Assembly: GCA_029063085.1 (NCBI GenBank)
Contig: JAIDOW010000088.1
Span: 1-64,000 of the forward strand
Reading direction: 5' to 3'
Length of the DNA: 64,000 nt
From: Lachnospiraceae bacterium
Lineage (GTDB): Bacteria > Bacillota > Clostridia > Lachnospirales > Lachnospiraceae
Each line of letters begins with the position of its first letter. Positions within the stretch are counted from its first letter, which is position 1. The translations under genes and the position numbers were made by a program. Shown here in pieces: positions 8,709 through 16,081 of the stretch. Under the pieces are notes generated by a model. The model saw only the letters and a program-made list of their open reading frames with translations. It did not search any database and was not told the origin of the DNA.

Positions 8709-9041
8709 ATGAACACACAAGCATTAGCGTTAGGCATTGTGTGCTTCGCCGCTATTATTGTAGGGGCGTTGCATATAGGTTTTCAGCTTTTTAGGATTGT
8801 TTCTTTAGATGCAGAAGCCAGAGGATTAAGTCATCCAAAATTATGGGGATTTCTTGCTATGGGTGGCAATAATTCCTCTGGGTTGATAATGTATCTTATT
8901 TTAAGAAGAAAGTCCCCTGTTATAAATATGTCTGAAGAAGTTTGCCACGAAATCGAAAGCAGAAAAAAAAGAGCTGGAGTAGGAATTATATTTTTGGGGT
9001 TAGGTGCTATCGGTTTTGTAATCACAATTTCACTCATATAA
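8709..9041 (+). CDS. Small membrane protein of unknown function (110 aa)
   Basis: A 110-residue protein with one hydrophobic segment at the N-terminus (about 3-28) and another at the C-terminus (about 92-110), and a middle containing LWGFLAMGGNNSSGLIMYLI. It starts 17 bases after the XRE gene behind AAAGGAA and ends 12 bases before the CPBP gene, so the three are probably one operon. I do not recognise the family. Confidence 0.75.
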   Translation: MNTQALALGIVCFAAIIVGALHIGFQLFRIVSLDAEARGLSHPKLWGFLAMGGNNSSGLIMYLILRRKSPVINMSEEVCHEIESRKKRAGVGIIFLGLGAIGFVITISLI

Positions 9042-9053
9042 GGAGAGAACACC

Positions 9054-9662
9054 ATGGATGTTATAAATCAAATATTAAGTGCAATATTGCAATTGGCATT
9101 ATTTACATTATTCCCCTTTATTTGGTATGTATTTCGCTACAAAAAAAGTTCCGGTTTTTTTCAGTGGATTGGTTTGAAAAGACCGTCAGTATTTGACAGA
9201 ACACTTTTGGAATTTGTTGTTTTGACAATAGTTGTTTTCATAGTAGTTTCCATAGGAATATTATATTCACTAAAGGGAGTGGATACAGCAACATCTAAGT
9301 TTACGGGCATGGGAATTGTTGGATTTCCATCTGCGCTTATTTATGCTTTCATTACAACTGCACTATCAGAAGAAATATTGTTTAGGGGCTTTTTGCTAAA
9401 ATGTCTGTCAGGTAAGTTTGGTTTTAATATGGGTAATATAGTACAGAGTATTCTTTTTGGATTGCTGCATGGTGCGATGTTCTTTTCACTAATTAGCATT
9501 GTAAAAGTTGTGCTAATTATAGCCTTTACGGGACTAATTGCATGGTGTATGGGCTATGTAAATGAGAAAAAAGCAAACGGTTCTATTATGCCAAGCTGGA
9601 TAGTTCATGGAATGACCAACTTGTTCTCTGCAACTATTTCAATGTTTTGTATCATAGCTTGA
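9054..9662 (+). CDS. CPBP family intramembrane metalloprotease
   Basis: CPBP (Abi/Rce1-like) membrane proteases include bacteriocin immunity and CAAX-type enzymes. The 202-residue protein has about five to six hydrophobic spans and all three catalytic motifs: SEEILFRGFLL with Glu106, Glu107 and Arg111; LLHGAMFF with His139; and HGMTN with His185 and Asn189. The ribosome site is AAGGAGAG. It ends the XRE cassette. Self-protection against a peptide is possible, but no bacteriocin gene is adjacent. Confidence 0.9.
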   Translation: MDVINQILSAILQLALFTLFPFIWYVFRYKKSSGFFQWIGLKRPSVFDRTLLEFVVLTIVVFIVVSIGILYSLKGVDTATSKFTGMGIVGFPSALIYAFITTALSEEILFRGFLLKCLSGKFGFNMGNIVQSILFGLLHGAMFFSLISIVKVVLIIAFTGLIAWCMGYVNEKKANGSIMPSWIVHGMTNLFSATISMFCIIA

Positions 9663-9664
9663 CA

Positions 9665-9796
9665 GAATATAGCTGTTTTGATGAAAGTTGCCACCCAACC
9701 CAAAGGTTTTTTATGGTGGCAACGGATTTGCCGCCGAATGAAATGAAGGGGACGAACGAGAACAGCAAGGTATTTCCCCACAGCGGACTCCACTAA
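9665..9796 (+). pseudogene. Coding-like scrap after the CPBP gene
   Basis: The frame ending at TAA 9794-9796 is open back through the CPBP 3' end and reads like protein, containing VATDLPPNEMKGTNENSKVF. Its base composition is richer in G and C than its surroundings. It has no ribosome site before its only ATGs (9713, 9743). It may be the 3' end of a gene truncated when the XRE cassette arrived. A perfect 9-bp inverted repeat (9687-9695 with 9715-9723) overlaps it and could instead be a terminator, though no U run follows. Family unknown. Confidence 0.3.
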
Positions 9797-9837
9797 CCCC
9801 TCATGTTGAAAGTGTCCCCAGTAAGCTAAACAAGAAT

Positions 9838-10902
9838 TTAATATGGAAAATTAGCAGCTCCGTTTATGACGGCTGATGGATTTAATGGGATGTTCTGGTC
9901 TATTAGGACATGCCCGTAAATATCAGTTACCCGGAAGGTAAAAGGTCCGTTTCCGGGATTATTCAATGTAAAATAATTATATTCTTCCCTGGGCAGTTCT
10001 ATAAAGTTTCCGGTTGTATCTTTGTATTCCAGTTTTTTTATTGGATACCGGTGGTTTCTTACCTGTACCTGCATCCAATAGGGAGTGCTTTGGGGCTTGT
10101 ATACGTATTGGATGGGTGCTTTGGTGGGCAGTGGAATGATCTGCCAGCTGATAGGCATTCTTCCGGTTACCAAAGGTTCGATTTTTTCAAAGGCTTTTTT
10201 ATTTAAATCAATATCACCACGTTTACCCTCACCATCAGCCAAAGTATCTGTAATTAATACATGAATGCTTCCGTGTGGTCCGGTTACTTTTAGGTAAGCT
10301 CCTGCGAGATGACCAGCCCGGTAATCAATTTTATTCATTGCAGCAACAAAATAATCAGATGCAATTGCATCAAGATTACAACAGCCTCCTGTATATCCCC
10401 CGTCATAATAGGTTCCATCACCGGTATGGATTTTTGTGATGGAATAGTCGCCAGCATCAGCATTGGAAGTGTCAGTTCCTGGAGATTCTGTAACCTGTGT
10501 AGATGGGTCCGGTGTATTTTCGGTAGAAGTATTTTTGTCCTGCTCTGAGGAGGTATGTTTGTTATTAGAAGGATTTTTAACTTTTACTTTGCAACGGTAT
10601 GTTTTTTTGTTGACTTTTGCATAGATATAGGTGGTCCCTTTTTTCTTAGCAGTTATTTTAGCAGTCATTTTTCCGGTTCTTTTTATAGATACAATTTTCT
10701 TATTCTTACTGGACCATTTGGGACGTGTTTTTGTACCGGTAAGCTTTATTGTCTTTGTTTTTCCTCTTTCAAGAGTTATAGTTTTGTGGTTCAGTTTAAC
10801 CCTGTTTGCGGCATTTACCTGATTTAAGGCGGCAGGTTTTGCCATAAATATGGTTTGAACCATACATAAAATCAAAAAAGTATTCAATAATTTTTTCTTC
10901 AT
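9838..10902 (-). CDS. Secreted expansin with N-terminal Ig-like domain
   Basis: A 354-residue exported protein. A signal peptide (1-31, ending VNAANR) is followed by a Lys-rich BIG2-type Ig-like domain (about 34-109), a Ser/Thr/Asn linker (110-150) and a bacterial expansin module. The module has a double-psi barrel with GDGTYYDGGYTGG (161-173), Asp219 in LITD and Asp232 in GDIDL, matching the two key acids of Bacillus EXLX1/YoaJ, then a C-terminal binding domain with MQVQVRNHRYPI and aromatic residues (Tyr275, Trp276, Tyr308). Expansins loosen plant wall or peptidoglycan networks without hydrolysis. The start is ATG 10902 (GAGAGG upstream) rather than the in-frame ATG at 10959. Confidence 0.9.
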   Translation of the reverse strand: MKKKLLNTFLILCMVQTIFMAKPAALNQVNAANRVKLNHKTITLERGKTKTIKLTGTKTRPKWSSKNKKIVSIKRTGKMTAKITAKKKGTTYIYAKVNKKTYRCKVKVKNPSNNKHTSSEQDKNTSTENTPDPSTQVTESPGTDTSNADAGDYSITKIHTGDGTYYDGGYTGGCCNLDAIASDYFVAAMNKIDYRAGHLAGAYLKVTGPHGSIHVLITDTLADGEGKRGDIDLNKKAFEKIEPLVTGRMPISWQIIPLPTKAPIQYVYKPQSTPYWMQVQVRNHRYPIKKLEYKDTTGNFIELPREEYNYFTLNNPGNGPFTFRVTDIYGHVLIDQNIPLNPSAVINGAANFPY

Positions 10903-10960
10903 GTCCGTTCCTCTCTTTCGTGAAAATAGGAATTTGATCCTAATAAGAATGTATATCAAT

Positions 10961-10990
10961 ATTGTATCATGTACTTTGCAAATTTAATAA
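10961..10990 (-). promoter_or_regulatory. Possible promoter of the expansin gene
   Basis: On the minus strand an extended -10, TGA-TACAAT (TACAAT is the complement of 10961-10966), has only a weak -35 (TTATTA, 18-base spacing). It gives a leader of about 50 nt. Confidence 0.4.
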
Positions 10991-11069
10991 AAGTACAAAA
11001 AAATCACACCTGTAAACAAATAAATTTGTATATATTATCTCAATAACGTTGTTTGTGATCTGCATTCAG

Positions 11070-11089
11070 AAAAAACGCTTTTATAAGCG
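11070..11089 (-). terminator. Short minus-strand terminator-like hairpin
   Basis: Minus-strand CGCTT-ATAA-AAGCG followed by six U (complement of 11070-11089). It could insulate the expansin promoter from upstream transcription. The rest of 10991-11281 shows nothing I can name. Confidence 0.35.
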
Positions 11090-11281
11090 AGCAATTTTCT
11101 TCATTATACCACATTACGAGAAACGGGATAAAGAATTATTTGTATAAATTGTTTAAATTTGTGGAAGAATAGAATTAGAAAGATATACCAAAGCAAAATT
11201 TGTCAAACGTTGTAAAAATGCACAATTTCGGGTAAAGAGTGTGTGAAAAATGCAGAAAATGAAGAAATTACAGAAATCCAC

Positions 11282-11310
11282 TTACGAAAATGCAGATAAT
11301 TTGTTATGAT
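11282..11310 (+). promoter_or_regulatory. Sigma-A promoter for the CarD-type gene
   Basis: TTACGA (11282-11287), 17-base spacer, TATGAT (11305-11310) with extended TGT. Confidence 0.55.
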
Positions 11311-11358
11311 AATAACAGTTGTAAAGAGTTAACCATATTTTAGAAAGAGAGGAGAAAA

Positions 11359-11880
11359 ATGTTTGAAATTGGCGAGTATATCGTTTATGGTATGAACGGT
11401 GTGTGCAAAGTGGAAGAGATTGGTCCGATGAATCTGAGTGGAGTTGAAAGCGACAAAGTATACTATACATTATTACCACTCTATACAAAAGGAAGCAGAG
11501 TGTTTACACCTGTGGATAATCAGAAGGTTGTAATGAGACCTGTTATCAGCAAACAAGAGACATGTAATTTGATTGACGAGATGAAAGATGTAGATTTGAT
11601 TGAAGTGCCGGATGATAAGCATAGAGAGTTAGCCTATAAGGAAGCACTTAAGACTTGTGAATGTAGAGAGTTGATTCGCATCATCAATACAGTTTTGAAG
11701 AGAAAAGAAGAGCGAATTGCACAGGGTAAGAAAATGTCGGCTTGTGATGAAAGATACTTGAAGCAGGCACAGGATGGTTTGTATGGGGAATTTGCTATCA
11801 GTCTTAAAATAGACAAAAAGGAAGTTGAAGAGTTTATCGAGCATAGGAGTTCTCTTAAAGAGATGGCTTCAGCATCCTAG
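11359..11880 (+). CDS. CarD/CdnL-type transcription regulator
   Basis: A 173-residue cytoplasmic protein of the CarD_CdnL_TRCF family, which binds the RNA polymerase beta subunit and stabilises open promoter complexes. The N-terminal RNAP-interacting Tudor-like domain starts FEIGEYIVYGMNGVCKVEEI and includes YYTLLPLY (residues 1-60). The remaining 110 residues are helical and highly charged, as in the DNA-contacting half. AGAGGAG precedes the ATG. The gene stands alone between a promoter and a terminator. Confidence 0.9.
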   Translation: MFEIGEYIVYGMNGVCKVEEIGPMNLSGVESDKVYYTLLPLYTKGSRVFTPVDNQKVVMRPVISKQETCNLIDEMKDVDLIEVPDDKHRELAYKEALKTCECRELIRIINTVLKRKEERIAQGKKMSACDERYLKQAQDGLYGEFAISLKIDKKEVEEFIEHRSSLKEMASAS

Positions 11881-11915
11881 GACAAGCGTGGTTAGAACTT
11901 CATAATATGTATAAA

Positions 11916-11957
11916 GCGGCTGTTTTTTTCAATTAAGAGGGGGATGGTCGTTTTTTT
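11916..11957 (+). terminator. G-U-rich intrinsic terminator
   Basis: A 15-pair stem (11916-11930 with 11937-11951) is built largely from U-G wobble pairs, has loop AATTAA, and is followed by seven U. It can form only in RNA of the plus strand, so it is strictly one-directional. Confidence 0.6.
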
Positions 11958-12090
11958 ATTTGTAATGGAGAGAGGATACAGTGAAATGCAATGGCAACAG
12001 AATCATTATAAGAATGACTTGCAATATATATCCAGATTCGTTACAATACCAACTATGTGTATTACTATATAGAGTGGAGCGTAAGATAAA

Positions 12091-13464
12091 ATGGAAGAAC
12101 AAAAAAGAGAAAATAAAATGGGTACAATGCCTGTAAATAGTCTGTTGCTTTCCATGGCATTGCCGATGATGCTATCCATGCTGGTTCAGGCCTGCTATAA
12201 TATTGTGGACAGTCTGTTTCTGGCAAGAGTCAGCGAGGAATCAATCACAGCAGTTTCATTGGCATTTCCAGTACAGATGCTGATGATTTCTTTTGGAGGT
12301 GGTTTAGGAGTTGGCGTTAATGCCCTGCTTTCTAAGAGTCTGGGAGAAAAGAATTTTGAAGAGGCCAACAGGGCTGCAATGAATGGAATTTTCATTTCTT
12401 TATTGGGAGCATTTTGTTTTATCTTTTTTGGTATATTTTTTTGTAAGAGTTTTTTTATATCGCAGACAAAGGATGCAGTAATCGTAAAAGAAGCGACGTC
12501 GTATTTGTCCATTTGTACAATTGTGTGCGTGGGATTGATATTTCAGATGATTTTTGAGCGTCTTTTACAGTCTACGGGAAAAACTATTTTTTCTATGATT
12601 ACACAGCTGACAGGTGCGGTCATTAATATTATTTTGGATCCAATATTCATTTTTGGGTATTTTGGAATGCCCAGGATGGGAACTGCGGGAGCTGCTGTTG
12701 CAACGGTGGCAGGACAATGTGTTGCCGCAGTATTAGGATTAGTCTTTAATTTGAAATTTAACCATGATATCCGTCTGAAATTAAAAGGTTTCAGACCGAA
12801 GAAATCAACCATTAAGCGTATTCTGGTAGTAGGACTGCCGGCAATGGTTATGCAGTCAGTGGGGTCAGTCATGAATTTTGGGATGAACCACATATTGCTT
12901 GGATTTTCGACAACTGCGGCGGCGGTATTTGGAATATACTTTAAAATTAATAGTTTTATATTTATGCCTGTGTTTGGTCTGAATAATGGGATGATACCGA
13001 TACTTTCCTATAATTATGGAGCGAAAAATAAGGATCGTATGCTTAAAACATTAAAACTCAGCATTATGTATGCAATGCTTATCATGTTTACAGGTCTAAT
13101 TATTTTTCAGACAATACCGGAAAAGTTGCTGGCGTTATTTAAAGCATCAGACAATATGCTGGCAATTGGAGTCCCGGCATTGCGGATTATCAGTGTTTCC
13201 TTCTTGTTTGCCTCGGTATGTATTATTTTGATTTCCAGTTTTCAGGCATTAGGAAATGGATATTACAGTCTGATTATATCGGTGTGCAGACAGTTGATAG
13301 TATTACTTCCCGTAGCTTATTTGTTTTCACGGACGGGAAATATCGATATGGTCTGGCTGGCATTTCCAATTGCTGAGATTGTATCGGTTTCTTTGTGTAT
13401 ATTTTATTTTATCCGTATTTACAGAAAAAGAATTAAACCATTGGAACAGCAAGTGTCTGTATAG
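12091..13464 (+). CDS. MATE family multidrug efflux transporter
   Basis: A 457-residue membrane protein with about twelve spans in two MatE halves. Typical segments are LPMMLSMLVQACYNIVDSLF near residue 30 and GLNNGMIPILSYNYGAKN near 303, the counterpart in the second half. MATE pumps export cationic drugs or metabolites using Na+ or H+ gradients; the substrate here is unknown. The ribosome site is GTGGAG about 11 bases upstream. It is monocistronic: a terminator precedes it and a new promoter lies just after it. Confidence 0.93.
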   Translation: MEEQKRENKMGTMPVNSLLLSMALPMMLSMLVQACYNIVDSLFLARVSEESITAVSLAFPVQMLMISFGGGLGVGVNALLSKSLGEKNFEEANRAAMNGIFISLLGAFCFIFFGIFFCKSFFISQTKDAVIVKEATSYLSICTIVCVGLIFQMIFERLLQSTGKTIFSMITQLTGAVINIILDPIFIFGYFGMPRMGTAGAAVATVAGQCVAAVLGLVFNLKFNHDIRLKLKGFRPKKSTIKRILVVGLPAMVMQSVGSVMNFGMNHILLGFSTTAAAVFGIYFKINSFIFMPVFGLNNGMIPILSYNYGAKNKDRMLKTLKLSIMYAMLIMFTGLIIFQTIPEKLLALFKASDNMLAIGVPALRIISVSFLFASVCIILISSFQALGNGYYSLIISVCRQLIVLLPVAYLFSRTGNIDMVWLAFPIAEIVSVSLCIFYFIRIYRKRIKPLEQQVSV

Positions 13465-13474
13465 GTTACCTGTC

Positions 13475-13503
13475 TTGGAAAAAACATTCTGGTGTGATAT
13501 AAT
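13475..13503 (+). promoter_or_regulatory. Strong sigma-A promoter of a 350-nt non-coding leader
   Basis: TTGGAA (13475-13480), 17-base spacer, perfect TATAAT (13498-13503) with extended TGA. Transcription should begin near 13510, about 360 bases before the next gene. Confidence 0.7.
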
Positions 13504-13509
13504 GAACGC

Positions 13510-13860
13510 ATAGGCATGAATGCAGACTTTGGAAGGATGCAATGGCTGCTTGCATATAGGTGTATTTTTAGAAGTCCATGTGTGTACAGCGAATACTGAT
13601 ACCTGAAACTGTGGCAAACGAAGTGAATTTGGCTTGAAGGTATGCAAAGCGGAAACGAAGGTTTTGAAGTGAGTGCTTATGAAGAATAAATTCATGATGG
13701 AATGTCATCAACCGGAGTGAAGCGAATCTATAAGTGCAAAGGCAGAGTCTGTCCGGTATGTCATAGCCGGTTTGAAGGTATGAAAAGGAAAAACAGGATT
13801 TCTGGATGCGTACTTAAAAATATATGATGAATAAAACTGGTTAGAAAACTATAGGAAGGA
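13510..13860 (+). ncRNA. Candidate structured RNA or long 5' leader
   Basis: This stretch has a strong promoter, no credible reading frame and internal repetition. A motif close to TTTGAAGGTATGCAAAGG occurs three times (13528-13545, 13633-13652, 13771-13788). A second motif, CAAACGAAGTGAAT, recurs as CAACCGGAGTGAAGCGAAT. Pairing is possible between ATACCT (13599-13604) and AGGTAT (13638-13643), and CCGG flanks a hairpin around 13753-13770. No terminator separates it from the TPR gene, so it may be that gene's leader. It does not match the 6S, tmRNA, RNase P or riboswitch cores I know. Confidence 0.35.
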
Positions 13861-13869
13861 AAAGATATC

Positions 13870-14751
13870 ATGAGCAGACGTAGATATAGAAGAAACAAAA
13901 GAGACCAGTTTGGTATATATGAATTACCGGGATATCAGCCCGCGAAAAGGAAAAAGAAGAAAAAGAAATTTACATTCCTTAATATCATAAAACTATTTGG
14001 AGGAATTCTGGTGCTTCTGGTAATTGTATATGGTGTATCCTTTGGAGTAAAGTATAGTATGCGTGAAAAAGGATTATCCTTGTATGAACAGGAGGACTAT
14101 GAGGGGGCAGTTGATTTATTTGTGGAGGCATTAAAACCGAGGCTTCCGCTGTTGGAAAATTTTGATAATGATGTGCGTTTTTATATAGCAGACTGTTATG
14201 TAAACACGGGGAATTATGGTTTTGCGTGTTGTGAATACAGTCAGATTAAATTATGGACTCAAAAGGAGATAGAAGGGCTTTCTTATTTACAAAATGTAGC
14301 ATATGGTCTTCAGTTATATGATTGGCAGGATTATCGGGAAGCGTTACCGATTTTGCTAAAAGCATATGAAGACGGTTATAGCGATCTGGTTTTATATGTA
14401 GGCAGCTGCTATGGTCAGACCGGAGATTTGGAAAATATGCAGATTTATTATGATGTATTTCTTCAAAGCCACGAGATGAATAGTTTTATGTATGCCCAAT
14501 ATGCGGCAATTGCATTGGATGAGAATAAGATGGAGGAGGCACTTGGTTATATAGAAGCAGGGAAACAGCTGGAGGATCAATCTAATATTAAGGAACTGCT
14601 TTTTGATGAAATTGTGTATTATGAGAAGCTAAAGGACTATAATACAGCATATGAAAAGGCGAAGGCGTTTATAGAGACATATCCGAATGATGCTGCTGGC
14701 AGGAATGAATATGACCTGCTTTATACAAGGCAGTCAATATCTGAGAAGTAA
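13870..14751 (+). CDS. Membrane-anchored TPR protein
   Basis: A 293-residue protein. A very basic cytoplasmic start (1-37, many Arg/Lys) leads into one membrane span (about 40-62), then TPR-like helical repeats outside the membrane. Recognisable repeat cores include GLSLYEQEDYEGAVDLFVEAL, trimmed here to its opening, and LALDENKMEEALGYIEAG-type turns. TPR domains bind other proteins; the partner is unknown. AGGAAGG precedes the ATG. It lies 45 bases before hflX. Confidence 0.82.
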   Translation: MSRRRYRRNKRDQFGIYELPGYQPAKRKKKKKKFTFLNIIKLFGGILVLLVIVYGVSFGVKYSMREKGLSLYEQEDYEGAVDLFVEALKPRLPLLENFDNDVRFYIADCYVNTGNYGFACCEYSQIKLWTQKEIEGLSYLQNVAYGLQLYDWQDYREALPILLKAYEDGYSDLVLYVGSCYGQTGDLENMQIYYDVFLQSHEMNSFMYAQYAAIALDENKMEEALGYIEAGKQLEDQSNIKELLFDEIVYYEKLKDYNTAYEKAKAFIETYPNDAAGRNEYDLLYTRQSISEK

Positions 14752-14796
14752 AAGTAGCATTTTTTACAGTGGATTGAAAAAAAATGGAGGCGTATA

Positions 14797-16047
14797 GTGC
14801 AGTTTTTTGATAATAAGGAAGAATCAGAACGTGTAATTCTTGTGGCAGTACATGAAAAGGGAAGTAAACAGGAATCTTTTGACGAACTTGAAGAATTGGT
14901 AAAGACTGCTGGCGCAGTCAGTGTTGGAAAGATTTCCCAGAATCTGGAGTCTGTTAATGGGATTACGTATCTTGGTAAAGGTAAATTGGAAGAATTGAAA
15001 ACAATGCTTGTGGCGTTAGACGCTACAGGCATTGTTTGTGATACGGAGCTTACACCTGTACAAATGAAGAATCTTTCACAGATTCTGAATATTAAGATTA
15101 TGGACAGGACAATGGTTATTCTGGATATTTTTGCCGCACGGGCCAATACAAAAGAAGGAAAGATACAGGTTGAACTGGCACAGCTAAAGTATAATGCCAC
15201 AATGCTTGTGGGGCTCAGACCTTCCTTGTCCAGACTGGGAGGTGGTATTGGAACAAGAGGACCCGGAGAAAAGAAACTGGAGATGGATAAAAGGTTAATT
15301 AGGGAACAAATTTCAAAGTTAAAAAAAGATTTAGAAGAGGTAAAGCAGCATAGAATAACCCAGAGGAAACGCAGAACCAGCAATGACAGTCCGGTAGCCT
15401 GTATCGTTGGTTATACGAATGCGGGAAAGTCTACGCTGTTAAATCAATTGACAAGGGCAGATGTATTAGCAGAGGATAAATTGTTTGCAACATTGGATCC
15501 CACAACACGTGCATTGCAGCTTCCCAGCGGACAAAATATTATGCTAACTGATACGGTTGGATTTATTTCCAGACTTCCGCATCATTTAATACAGGCATTT
15601 CGTTCTACTTTAGAAGAGGCGAAATATAGCGATATGATTCTGCATGTAGTAGATGCTTCCAATCAGGATATGGACCGGCAGATGCATGCAGTATATGAAA
15701 CATTAAGACAGTTAGAAATAGAGGATAAACCGGTTATAACGGTATTTAATAAAAAAGATAAGCTTTCGGTAATTCCTGCATTGAAGGATTTAAGGGCAGA
15801 TGCTACCGTTTTTGTATCAGCAAAGAATGGTGAAGGTTTCCCGCAGCTTTTCAATCTGATAGAATGTAAGCTTCAGGAAAACCGGGTTTATGTGGAAACG
15901 CTGGTTTCTTATGAAGAGGCAGCACTTCTGGCGAATATCAGAAGATATGGGCAATTATTATCAGAGGAATACAAAGAAGAGGGTATTTTCATAAAAGCAT
16001 ATGCCAGGAAACAGGATGCAGCACATTTAGGGCAGGATAGGATGTAA
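14797..16047 (+). CDS. hflX: Ribosome-associated GTPase HflX
   Basis: HflX splits stalled or hibernating 70S ribosomes after stress. The 416-residue protein has the HflX N-terminal domain with GGGIGTRGPGEKKLEMD (148-164), a coiled linker, and a G domain with G1 GYTNAGKST (205-213), G3 DTVGF and G4 NKKD. A GTG start is used: GGAGG lies six bases before it and no ATG is suitable. The ABC-F gene follows 34 bases on. Confidence 0.95.
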   Translation: MQFFDNKEESERVILVAVHEKGSKQESFDELEELVKTAGAVSVGKISQNLESVNGITYLGKGKLEELKTMLVALDATGIVCDTELTPVQMKNLSQILNIKIMDRTMVILDIFAARANTKEGKIQVELAQLKYNATMLVGLRPSLSRLGGGIGTRGPGEKKLEMDKRLIREQISKLKKDLEEVKQHRITQRKRRTSNDSPVACIVGYTNAGKSTLLNQLTRADVLAEDKLFATLDPTTRALQLPSGQNIMLTDTVGFISRLPHHLIQAFRSTLEEAKYSDMILHVVDASNQDMDRQMHAVYETLRQLEIEDKPVITVFNKKDKLSVIPALKDLRADATVFVSAKNGEGFPQLFNLIECKLQENRVYVETLVSYEEAALLANIRRYGQLLSEEYKEEGIFIKAYARKQDAAHLGQDRM

Positions 16048-16081
16048 ACGGGAGTTGTCTGGGAATATTGGAGTAGCGAAA

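Noticed and set aside
13327..13695. Minus-strand 122-codon frame at the end of the MATE gene
   Set aside because: It overlaps the MATE gene and the candidate RNA antisense, with no start signals.
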